From: CAYZHV01 sp964478055
Lineage (GTDB): Bacteria; Spirochaetota; Spirochaetia; DSM-27196; Alkalispirochaetaceae
Direction: 5' to 3'
NCBI GenBank assembly: GCA_964478055.1
Contig: CAYZHV010000076.1
Location: 1 to 14,806, forward strand
DNA length: 14,806 nucleotides
Under the pieces are notes generated by a model that saw nothing but the letters and a program-made list of their open reading frames with translations, had not been told where the DNA came from and did no database searches. Below, piece after piece: positions 6,269 to 13,001 of this stretch (its first letter is position 1; the number at the start of each line of letters is the position of its first letter). A program made the translations under genes and the position numbers.

Positions 6269-6988
6269 TCACTCGGAGAGCGACTGAAACCGCGCCTCTC
6301 GGAGGATATTTTCGCGACTCTTGAGAAGGTGGTTCTCGAGTACTTCTGCCGCTTCGCGACGGTTGTGGTGCAGGTGGTCGAGGATGGCCTCGTGCTCTGC
6401 GAAAGTGGAGGCGATGCCGTGGCAGACGCCGATCCCGTAGCTGAAGCTCATGCTCAGGTGCATGTTCACCTGCTTGTAGAACTCCATGATGTACTCGTTC
6501 TGCGAGAGGCCGACGAGGGTAGTGTGAAACTTACGGTCCAGCTCAATGTACTCCGAGACGCTTCGGGGATGCTCTTCTATGTGGCTCTCTTCCGCCAGGG
6601 GACGCATCGATTCTACAACGGCGTCGAGTTGCTGCAGGTCCCTGGCGGTCGTGGATTCAACAACCGCGTTAATGGCGAAGAGCTCAATCATTCGGCGGGA
6701 GTCGATGGCGTCGAGGGTCGCTTTCTTCGTCGGAATCCGCACGTAGCAGTGACTTCGCGGCATGACGACAACGACCTTTTCCTGCTCGAGTCTTTTTATG
6801 GCGTCTCTAATGGGGATGGTGCTTACGTTGAGCTGCGCCGCGATTTGCTTGATATTGAGGCGATCACCGAAGGAAATCTTACCGGTTATGATCTGGTCCG
6901 CGAGATAATCATATACTTGATCGCTAAGGCTAGAGCCTTCGGTGGAGGAGAGCCTGTCTGTTTTGCTCAGGGTCTCTTGTATCGGCAC
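6269..6988 (-). CDS. GntR-family transcriptional regulator, FadR/FCD subfamily
   Basis: From GTG 6988 the product has 239 aa, the normal FCD-regulator length. Residues 22-88 form the winged helix-turn-helix: QVYDYLADQIITGKI, GDRLNIKQIAAQLNVS, then PIRDAIKRLEQEKVV. Residues about 96-230 form the all-helical FCD ligand domain, in which D151, H155, H199 and H220 fit the metal-binding D-H-H-H set. Such proteins usually repress acid or sugar-acid catabolic genes until a carboxylate ligand binds. It is divergent from the dehydrogenase-TRAP operon and probably binds the TGATATATCA palindromes at 7052-7067 and 8162-8177. The start is uncertain: the frame stays open to 7234 across the divergent gene. 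A TATACT box at 7004-6999 would give an almost leaderless transcript for the GTG. Confidence 0.88.
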   Translation of the reverse strand: MPIQETLSKTDRLSSTEGSSLSDQVYDYLADQIITGKISFGDRLNIKQIAAQLNVSTIPIRDAIKRLEQEKVVVVMPRSHCYVRIPTKKATLDAIDSRRMIELFAINAVVESTTARDLQQLDAVVESMRPLAEESHIEEHPRSVSEYIELDRKFHTTLVGLSQNEYIMEFYKQVNMHLSMSFSYGIGVCHGIASTFAEHEAILDHLHHNRREAAEVLENHLLKSRENILREARFQSLSE

Positions 6989-7051
6989 GTTGCCCCACAG
7001 TATACGATGAGGGCTGCTGAGGAGACAAGTCTTTTGCCTGGGCTTCGGCCA

Positions 7052-7067
7052 TTGTGATATATCAGTT
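7052..7067. promoter_or_regulatory. Probable GntR operator between regulator and dehydrogenase
   Basis: TTGTGATATATCAGTT carries the palindromic core TGATATATCA (7055-7064). It matches the perfect 16-bp palindrome upstream of dctP at 13 of 16 positions. It lies in the divergent intergenic region and overlaps a poor -10 (TATATC, 7058-7063) whose possible -35 is TTGCCT (7034-7039). Binding here could repress the dehydrogenase and autoregulate the regulator. Confidence 0.65.
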
Positions 7068-7112
7068 GAGGGCAAGGAAAAGTCGGTGTAGGCTGGAGTG
7101 AAGGAGTTGCAT

Positions 7113-8117
7113 ATGAAAGCTGGAAATGTTGTCGTCTTCGCAACCTCTTTTTTGGATGATCTTTCCACGGAGCCTCCGGGCTCCGGAGAAGGAGTGCGTC
7201 TGCTCGGAGAGCTCGCAGACAGCTCCGCGGGCAAGGTGAAGGTGACCTATAACTGCGACAGGGACCCCTCAAGGCCGCTCACGCCTCAGGAGCTTGCCGG
7301 CGTACGGGCAGTAATCGCTGACCTCGAGACGTATCCTGCCTCGCTCCTGGAGCGGGTCGGGCCGAAAGGCGGCGGGGACCTGGAACTGATCGCCCGCTAC
7401 GGAGTGGGCTATGACTCCGTGGACCTGGACGCCGCGACGAAGGCGGGGATCACAGTCACCAATACCCCCGGGGCCAATACGGTGCCCACGGCGGAGTGGG
7501 CAGTGGCGACGATACTCGATATAGCGGGGCGGAGAGTGCCGCACCATCAGCGCGCCTCTCAAGGACTCAGCAAAGCGGGGCCCTCTCGCCTGGATGTGAG
7601 CGGTCGTACCTTGGGCATCGTCGGAACCGGCGCTATCGGCCGCACCGTGGCGGAGCTCCTTGGGGGCTTCAACATGCGCGTCATTGCCTACGATCCCTAT
7701 CCTCAGCAAGAGTGGGCGCAAGCCAACGGCGTCACCTACGTGGATTTCCACGCCCTCTGCGGGGAAGCTGACTTTATCACGCTCCACGCGGCCACGAAGA
7801 AGCAGATCGTAGGACCTCAGGAAATCGAGCTTATGAAACCGACGACCGCCTTGATTAACTGCGCCCGGGGAGTGCTTGTTGACAACCGGGCGGTCTACGA
7901 TGCGGTAAAGGAGGGGCGACTCTTCGGCTACGGACTCGACGAAGTCTGGCCCCATGCCGACCTCCCGCTGCAAGGACTGAACATCGCCGTCAGCCCCCAC
8001 GTCGGAAGTGACACCGACGGAGGAAAAGCTGGAATGCAGCAGCTCTCGGCGGAGGCGGTAGTGGAGTTTTTCTCCGGAAAGACGCCTCGCTTCGCCCTTA
8101 ATAGTCCGGAACTGTAA
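7113..8117 (+). CDS. D-isomer-specific 2-hydroxyacid dehydrogenase
   Basis: The 334-aa cytoplasmic enzyme belongs to the D-2-hydroxyacid/phosphoglycerate dehydrogenase family and interconverts a D-2-hydroxyacid and a 2-oxoacid with NAD(H). RYGVGYDSVDLDAA (95-108) closes the substrate domain. The Rossmann segment TLGIVGTGAIGRTVAELL (166-183) carries GxGxxG and is followed by D194 in AYDPYP, which favours NAD over NADP. The catalytic residues are R252 (INCARG), E277 (LDEV) and H296 (SPHVGSDT). ATG 7113 is chosen because AAGGAG (7101-7106) is correctly spaced; GTG 7098 is less likely. It is the first gene of the block under the divergent FCD regulator. Context suggests oxidation of the transported hydroxyacid rather than serine synthesis. 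The substrate is unknown. Confidence 0.92.
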   Translation: MKAGNVVVFATSFLDDLSTEPPGSGEGVRLLGELADSSAGKVKVTYNCDRDPSRPLTPQELAGVRAVIADLETYPASLLERVGPKGGGDLELIARYGVGYDSVDLDAATKAGITVTNTPGANTVPTAEWAVATILDIAGRRVPHHQRASQGLSKAGPSRLDVSGRTLGIVGTGAIGRTVAELLGGFNMRVIAYDPYPQQEWAQANGVTYVDFHALCGEADFITLHAATKKQIVGPQEIELMKPTTALINCARGVLVDNRAVYDAVKEGRLFGYGLDEVWPHADLPLQGLNIAVSPHVGSDTDGGKAGMQQLSAEAVVEFFSGKTPRFALNSPEL

Positions 8118-8124
8118 TTGTTGA

Positions 8125-8153
8125 TTGACAGCTCGCCCAACCGGGTCTAAGAT
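8125..8153 (+). promoter_or_regulatory. Predicted promoter for the TRAP transporter operon
   Basis: A consensus TTGACA (8125-8130) is followed after exactly 17 bases by TAAGAT (8148-8153, 4 of 6 matches). Transcription would begin at about 8160, directly at the 16-bp operator palindrome. It starts 8 bases after the dehydrogenase stop codon, so the transporter genes can be transcribed on their own. Confidence 0.6.
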
Positions 8154-8161
8154 TTTCTTGA

Positions 8162-8177
8162 AACTGATATATCAGTT
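8162..8177. promoter_or_regulatory. Perfect 16-bp palindromic operator in front of dctP
   Basis: AACTGATATATCAGTT is a perfect palindrome placed between the predicted +1 and the strong ribosome binding site AAGGAGGT (8180-8187). The same core occurs at 7052-7067 beside the regulator gene. The length and TGATATATCA core suit a dimeric GntR/FCD repressor. Its position at the start of the transcript fits blocking of RNA polymerase. Confidence 0.75.
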
Positions 8178-8191
8178 CCAAGGAGGTAGTT

Positions 8192-9202
8192 ATGAAACGG
8201 TTTCTATGTTTCGTCCTGGTGGCTCTCTTCCTCGGAGGGGCCGTGGCTTTTGCGTCGGGAGCCCAGGAAGGAGGCGATGGGGAGCAGCAGTACGTGCTCC
8301 GGTTTAATCACGTTCTAACCGAAAAAGATCCCTACCACGCTGCCTACCTGAAATGGGCGGAGCGGGTCGCCGAACGGACTGACGGCAATCTCACCATTGA
8401 GGTCTTTCACAGCGCTCAGCTCGGTGTGGAGGAGGACATTATCGAACAGATCCGGCAGGGGGCCAATATCGGTCAGAACACCGACTCCGCTCGATTGGGT
8501 AACTACGTTCCAGGGATAGCGGTGATGAACGGTCCCTACTTCGCTGACTCCCTGGAAGAGGTCGAGATTCTGAACACCCTCAGCACGGTGCAGGGTTGGA
8601 AGGATCAACTGGCGGAGGAGTTCGGTATTAAGGTTCTCTCTTTTAGCTGGGTTCAGGGGTTCCGAAACCTGCTGACCAACAAGCCGATCTACGCCCCGGA
8701 GGACGTGGAGGGGCTGCGGGTTCGCTCGCCTAACGCCCCGATCTGGATGGAATCGATTCGCTCCCTCGGGGCGACGCCGGTCGCTCTGGACTACGGCGAG
8801 GTGTACACGGGAGTCCAGACAAAGGTTGTAGACGGCGCCGGAAACGTCTATCCCGCCACCTACAGTACCCGGATGTATGAGGTCCTCGACTACTTGAATG
8901 AGACCCAGCACATCATGCTGATCAACTTTGCCATTGTCAGCTCCGAGTGGTTCAACAAGCTCCCCGCTGAGTACCAGACGATTCTCGAAGAGGAGTGCGA
9001 GCGCGCCGGTCTCGAGGTTTCCGAGCAGATCATGGGGCAACTAGCCGACCAGGCGAAGGAGAATCTCCAGGAGGAGGGCATGACGATCGTTTCTCACGAC
9101 GAGATCGACATTGACGCCTTCAAGGAGCGATCCCGCCAGGCCTACGAGGCTCTCGGACTCCTGGACGTCCGGGACCAGATCTTTGAGGAAATGGGCAAGT
9201 AG
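8192..9202 (+). CDS. dctP: TRAP transporter solute-binding protein (DctP family)
   Basis: The 336-aa protein is the periplasmic receptor of a tripartite ATP-independent transporter. A signal peptide (1-21, probable cleavage after AFA) leads to the mature start SGAQEGG, typical of spirochaetal binding proteins. There is no lipobox cysteine. The body has YVLRFNHVLTEKDPYHAA, VFHSAQLGVEEDIIEQIRQGA, DVEGLRVRSPNAPIW with R178 at the position of the conserved carboxylate-binding Arg, and GEVYTGVQTKVVDGAGN. A carboxylated ligand is therefore likely. The ribosome binding site AAGGAGGT is near-perfect, much better than that of dctQ, which fits the need for excess receptor. It is preceded by its own promoter and operator and followed by an intercistronic hairpin. 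Confidence 0.95.
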   Translation: MKRFLCFVLVALFLGGAVAFASGAQEGGDGEQQYVLRFNHVLTEKDPYHAAYLKWAERVAERTDGNLTIEVFHSAQLGVEEDIIEQIRQGANIGQNTDSARLGNYVPGIAVMNGPYFADSLEEVEILNTLSTVQGWKDQLAEEFGIKVLSFSWVQGFRNLLTNKPIYAPEDVEGLRVRSPNAPIWMESIRSLGATPVALDYGEVYTGVQTKVVDGAGNVYPATYSTRMYEVLDYLNETQHIMLINFAIVSSEWFNKLPAEYQTILEEECERAGLEVSEQIMGQLADQAKENLQEEGMTIVSHDEIDIDAFKERSRQAYEALGLLDVRDQIFEEMGK

Positions 9203-9227
9203 GGCACCATCTCATCGGATGTGCAGG

Positions 9228-9256
9228 GCACGGGGGCTGGCAATCGGCCCCCGTGC
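9228..9256 (+). promoter_or_regulatory. Intercistronic hairpin between dctP and dctQ
   Basis: GCACGGGGGC (9228-9237) and GCCCCCGTGC (9247-9256) form a perfect 10-bp GC-rich stem with a 9-base loop. No U-tract follows, so it is unlikely to be a full terminator. In this position such stems commonly stabilise the upstream binding-protein mRNA or reduce transcription into the membrane-subunit genes. Confidence 0.7.
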
Positions 9257-9287
9257 AGATAACGTATCGATAGACATAGACTAAAAC

Positions 9288-9809
9288 ATGAAACTCGAAC
9301 GACTCGAAGGACACATCGAGAAGGGCGAGGCGGCGATAGCCGCCTTCTGTCTCATTACCTCCACGGTGCTCATCTTTATCGCCGCGGTGATGCGCTCCAT
9401 CTCCCAACCGATAAACTGGTCCCTGGATATTTCACTCTTTCTCTTTGCTTGGGCGACCTTCCTGAGCGCAGATGTGGCGTATCGAGAAGACAAGCTGGTC
9501 AACCTGGATTTTCTGATTTCCGCCCTGCCTGAGAAGGGGCGGAAGACGCTGCAATTGCTGATCTACACCGTGATTCTCGTATTTCTTCTGGCGCTCATCT
9601 ACTACGGCTTCATTCTCGCCTGGAAGACCCGGGCCCGGGCGTTTCAGGGTATTCCTTCTTTCAGCTACTCCTGGATAACCCTGAGCCTCCCGATCGGGGC
9701 AATGCTCTTAACCCGCTCGACGGTTGAGAAGATTGCCGTGCTTCTGGGAAACAGGGATCCCCTGGCCGGTAAGGAGCGGCAGATCGACGAGGAGCACTTC
9801 GATGGCTAG
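9288..9809 (+). CDS. dctQ: TRAP transporter small membrane subunit (DctQ family)
   Basis: The 173-aa protein has four predicted membrane helices (about 14-36, 48-64, 88-110 and 126-148), as usual for DctQ. The segment NWSLDISLFLFAWATF, followed by SADVAYREDKLVNLDFL, is the family hallmark between helices 2 and 3. The subunit pairs with DctM to form the cation-driven transporter and docks the DctP receptor. The start ATG 9288 has no convincing ribosome binding site (ACATAGACTAAAAC precedes it). This, together with the upstream hairpin, points to lower expression than dctP. It lies 27 bases before dctM. Confidence 0.92.
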   Translation: MKLERLEGHIEKGEAAIAAFCLITSTVLIFIAAVMRSISQPINWSLDISLFLFAWATFLSADVAYREDKLVNLDFLISALPEKGRKTLQLLIYTVILVFLLALIYYGFILAWKTRARAFQGIPSFSYSWITLSLPIGAMLLTRSTVEKIAVLLGNRDPLAGKERQIDEEHFDG

Positions 9810-9836
9810 GCCGCACAGAGACGAAGGGAGGGCGAG

Positions 9837-11120
9837 ATGGTACTGGTAGTCATCGTCTTTCTGATCTGTCTGACCATCGGGATGCCTGTGGCGTTTGCCA
9901 TCGGCATTTCAGGGACGGCGTTCTTTCTGCAGCACCCGGAGCTTCCTTTCACCATGATCGCCCAACTTCCGGTTTCCCAGACCCAGCGTGTCCCAATGCT
10001 GGCGATTCCCCTTTTCATCTTCGCCGGTAATCTCATGAACGCCACGGGTATTACCGAGCGACTGGTCAAGCTTTCAACCCTCCTTACGGGACACATGAAG
10101 GGTGGCCTGGCGCAGGTGAGCGTGGTCCTGAGTACACTGATGGGTGGCGTCTCAGGGTCAGCCACGGCGGACGCGGCGATGGAGTCCCGGATACTCGGGC
10201 CAGGGATGTTGAAGCGTGGCTACACCCGAGGTTATACCGCCAGCGTCATCGGCTTTACTTCCCTCATAACGGCGACCATACCGCCTGGGATCGGCATCAT
10301 CATCTACGGGACCGTCGGAGAGGTTTCCATAGGCCGATTATTCGCCGCGGGTCTCATGGTGGGGCTCATCATGATGGTCGTGATGATGGCGACCGTGCGT
10401 GTGACAGCCGGAGTCCGCGGTTGGAAACCCGAGCGGGAAAAGCGGGCAAGCTTTCGGGAAATCATGAGCTCCCTGGGCGAGACCGTCTGGGCCCTGGTCT
10501 TTCCGATACTGCTCCTCGTCGGTATCCGTTTCGGTCTCTTTACGCCCTCCGAGGTGGGCGCCTTTGCCTGCGTCTACGCGATCGTGGTCGGAGTTTTTGT
10601 CTACCGGGAGTTCACCTGGGAGCGGCTGAAGGAGACCCTCAACACAACGATACGTGATATTGGGGCGATCATGTTCATCATTTCTCTCTCGGCGATCTTT
10701 GCCTACGGTATCCCAGTGGACCGGGTTCCCCAGGCGTTGACGAGCTTCATCACAGGTGTCTCGGTGGACGCGAATATCGTGCTCCTTGTGATTATCGTCT
10801 TCCTCGTACTGGTGGGAATGTTCATGGAAGGCTCCGTGGCGATTCTTCTTCTCACCCCCATACTGCTGCCGATGGTGGAGACTCTCGGTGTGGATCCGGT
10901 GCACTTCGGTCTCATCATGTGCTCGGTAATCACCATGGGCCTGTTGACGCCGCCGATTGGTATCTCCATGTACACCGTCTGCTCGATTCTCGAGTGCCCA
11001 ACCCGGGAGTATCTCCGAGAGTTTCTTGTGTTTCTTGTGGCATTCCTGATTCAGATCGGAATCTTGGTGTTTCTGCCGGATGTGGTGCTCCTGATTCCGA
11101 GGCTCCTCTATGGGAATTAG
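9837..11120 (+). CDS. dctM: TRAP transporter large membrane subunit (DctM family)
   Basis: The 427-aa, very hydrophobic protein is the large TRAP permease subunit with about 12 membrane segments. It catalyses sodium- or proton-coupled uptake of the substrate delivered by DctP. Family motifs include RVPMLAIPLFIFAGNLM near residues 50-65, GGVSGSATADAAMESRILGP (about 102-121), TATIPPGIGIIIYGTVGEVS, and LLTPPIGISMYTVCSI near the C-terminus. A purine-rich ribosome binding site (9824-9832) precedes ATG 9837. The following dehydrogenase starts 16 bases after its stop, so the genes are clearly in one operon. Length is normal for the family. Confidence 0.95.
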   Translation: MVLVVIVFLICLTIGMPVAFAIGISGTAFFLQHPELPFTMIAQLPVSQTQRVPMLAIPLFIFAGNLMNATGITERLVKLSTLLTGHMKGGLAQVSVVLSTLMGGVSGSATADAAMESRILGPGMLKRGYTRGYTASVIGFTSLITATIPPGIGIIIYGTVGEVSIGRLFAAGLMVGLIMMVVMMATVRVTAGVRGWKPEREKRASFREIMSSLGETVWALVFPILLLVGIRFGLFTPSEVGAFACVYAIVVGVFVYREFTWERLKETLNTTIRDIGAIMFIISLSAIFAYGIPVDRVPQALTSFITGVSVDANIVLLVIIVFLVLVGMFMEGSVAILLLTPILLPMVETLGVDPVHFGLIMCSVITMGLLTPPIGISMYTVCSILECPTREYLREFLVFLVAFLIQIGILVFLPDVVLLIPRLLYGN

Positions 11121-11136
11121 GTAGGAGAGCTTGAAG

Positions 11137-11877
11137 ATGAAACTGGAAAAGCGAGTAGGTATAGTGACCGGCGCGGCCCGGGGCATCGGACGGGCAATCG
11201 CCCGATCCTTCGCCCGGGAAGGGGCCACGGTACTCCTTTTTGATCGGGATCCCACGGCTGGCGTGGTAGAGGAGATCGAAGCGGCCGGCGGCAAAGCGAG
11301 GGGAGTGACCATCGACATAACCGACCACGAGGAAGTGGAGGCGAAAGTCGAAGGCTTGGTCAACGAGTTCGGCCGCCTGGACTTTCTCGTAAACAACGCC
11401 GGAATTATCGCCCGGGGGACCATTCAGACCCTGACCCACGATGAGTGGCGGAAGGTGCTCGACGTCAACCTGAACGGCACCTTCAACTGCTGCAAGGCTG
11501 CGGTGCCGCACATGATCAGCGGCTCCTATGGGCGCATTGTCAACATCTCTTCGATCGCCGGGAAGATGGGCGACATAACCGCAGCACCCGCCTACGGTAC
11601 TTCCAAGGGGGCGATTAACACCCTCACCAAGTCCTTAGCCCGAGAACTGGCGGCACACGGGATTACCGTCAACGCGATTGCTCCTCACGCGGTAGAAACG
11701 GACATGAGTGCCCAGTGGTCTAAGGAGAAGAGGCGAGGGATCGTGGAGTCCATTCCGTTACGGCGGCTCTGTGCCCCGGAGGAAGTTGCCGAGGCAGCCC
11801 TGTACCTAGCATCGGAGGAGGCTGGATTTGTCACCGGGGAGGTGCTCAATCTCAACGGTGGCTATCTGATGGATTAG
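11137..11877 (+). CDS. Short-chain dehydrogenase/reductase (classical, FabG-like)
   Basis: The 246-aa protein is a classical SDR. TGAARGIG (11-18) binds the dinucleotide, and D36 at the end of LLFD favours NAD over NADP. Further motifs are NNAGI (86-90), N111 in VNLNG, S139 in NISSIAG, and Y153 with K157 in YGTSK. PHAVETDM and the C-terminal FVTGEVLNLNGGYLMD are also typical. It is annotated as an oxidoreductase of an alcohol or sugar-acid hydroxyl. Its place inside the TRAP operon argues for substrate catabolism rather than fatty-acid synthesis. ATG 11137 is used because AGGAGA (11123-11128) is correctly spaced; the in-frame TTG 11131 is too close. The next gene starts 16 bases downstream. 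Confidence 0.92.
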   Translation: MKLEKRVGIVTGAARGIGRAIARSFAREGATVLLFDRDPTAGVVEEIEAAGGKARGVTIDITDHEEVEAKVEGLVNEFGRLDFLVNNAGIIARGTIQTLTHDEWRKVLDVNLNGTFNCCKAAVPHMISGSYGRIVNISSIAGKMGDITAAPAYGTSKGAINTLTKSLARELAAHGITVNAIAPHAVETDMSAQWSKEKRRGIVESIPLRRLCAPEEVAEAALYLASEEAGFVTGEVLNLNGGYLMD

Positions 11878-11893
11878 AATAGGAAGTAACGTG

Positions 11894-12901
11894 ATGGGAG
11901 CAAAGAGCGCACTCATACTCGGGGGAACCGGCGTAATTAGCCGGGCCCTGGTTACGGAGCTTCTCAATCAGAACGTCCGGGTAACGGTAGTCAACCGGGG
12001 GACCCGACCGGGTGTGGTGCCGCGCTCCGTGGAGGCAATCGAGGCGGATCGGCACAATGTGGAAGAGCTCGACCGGAGTCTCGGGGTCCGCCATTTCGAT
12101 GCCGTCATCGACATGATCTGCTTTGGGCCCGAGGAGGCCGCCGAGTCGGTGCGGCTTTTTCAGGACCGGTGCGACCACCTTCTCGTGGTTTCTTCCGTGG
12201 CGGCCTATAAACGACCCTACCGGACCGTTCCTACCCAGGAGGACGCCGAGGCGCTTTGTGACGACCCGGCCTACGCCTACGGCTTTGGCAAAGCGCGGAT
12301 GGAAGAGTATCTATTCGGTCAGAACCGCTCGGATCTTCCAATTACCATCGTGCGCCCCTCTCTCACATTCGGTCCCGGAGCGCGTAACGTCGGCATACTC
12401 CGGCAGAATCGCAACATTCTCACCCGGATCAGCGCTGGGAAGCCACTTGTCATGTTTGGAGACGGCACTGGGCTCTGGGCCTTTTCCTTTGCCAACGACG
12501 TTGCCCGGGGCATCGCCAATCTCCTCGGTGTTCCCGGGGCCTTCGGCGAGGCCTTCAACATTGCCAGCGAAGAACCCTCCCTCTGGTTGGACCTATACCA
12601 GGAACTCGGGAACCTCGTCGGTCAGGAGCCCATTCTCGCCTTCGTTCCTTCGGCGAATCTCTACCGAGCTCTCCCGGAGGTGACGGGGCACATCTACTTC
12701 GAAAAGCGGTACCCCGGTCTTTTCGACGGAAGCAAGCTGAGACAGGTAGCTCCCGGTTTCACCTTCGAGACGGACCTCGCCGCAGGTCTGGAAGAGGTGG
12801 TCGAGTCCTGGGAGCGGGATGGCCTGGAAGTGGACCCCGAGCTCGACCGCCTCGAGGACCGGCTCGTGGAGCAGATTGGGGAGATGGGGCTTTCACTCTA
12901 G
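11894..12901 (+). CDS. NAD(P)-dependent epimerase/dehydratase (extended/atypical SDR)
   Basis: The 335-aa product has an N-terminal Rossmann motif LILGGTGVISRALVTELL, where the third glycine of GxxGxxG is replaced by Ser16. N34-R35 in VVNRG is often linked with NADP preference. It then shows FDAVIDMICF, LLVVSSVAAY, Y129-x3-K133 in YAYGFGKARMEE, and IVRPSLTFGPGAR. FAFSFANDVARG-like sequence (WAFSFANDVARGI) and AFNIASEEP are also typical of sugar-nucleotide epimerase-like proteins. The substrate is not evident, and the operon position suggests a sugar-acid or lactone intermediate rather than nucleotide-sugar synthesis. ATG 11894 follows AGGAAG (11881-11886); GTG 11891 directly before it is an alternative. 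It appears to be the last gene of the operon. Confidence 0.9.
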   Translation: MGAKSALILGGTGVISRALVTELLNQNVRVTVVNRGTRPGVVPRSVEAIEADRHNVEELDRSLGVRHFDAVIDMICFGPEEAAESVRLFQDRCDHLLVVSSVAAYKRPYRTVPTQEDAEALCDDPAYAYGFGKARMEEYLFGQNRSDLPITIVRPSLTFGPGARNVGILRQNRNILTRISAGKPLVMFGDGTGLWAFSFANDVARGIANLLGVPGAFGEAFNIASEEPSLWLDLYQELGNLVGQEPILAFVPSANLYRALPEVTGHIYFEKRYPGLFDGSKLRQVAPGFTFETDLAAGLEEVVESWERDGLEVDPELDRLEDRLVEQIGEMGLSL

Positions 12902-13001
12902 GCGGGTGGGGAAACCAAGCCGCCTCCGCCCATTGCCGCGGACGGCCGTGCCGGCGGTAGGTCCCCCCGCTGCCGGACCAAGAAGAGTTCGCCGTCGCCC
13001 T

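Noticed and set aside
6146..7057. 303-codon plus-strand ORF opposite the GntR regulator
   Set aside because: It is the antisense shadow of the regulator. The minus frame has clear HTH and FCD motifs, and the plus frame shows no domain or ribosome binding site.
7269..8000. 243-codon minus-strand ORF inside the dehydrogenase gene
   Set aside because: It is antisense to a gene with complete catalytic motifs and has no family features of its own.
10338..11423. 361-codon minus-strand ORF, rich in His and Glu, opposite dctM and the SDR gene
   Set aside because: It spans the antisense of two well-supported genes. The odd composition follows from reading their hydrophobic codons backwards.
12902..13001. 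GC-rich imperfect hairpins between the converging epimerase and lipoprotein genes (for example GGTCC 12960-12964 with GGACC 12975-12979)
   Set aside because: The stems are only 5 bp and no U-tract follows on either strand, so no terminator is called.
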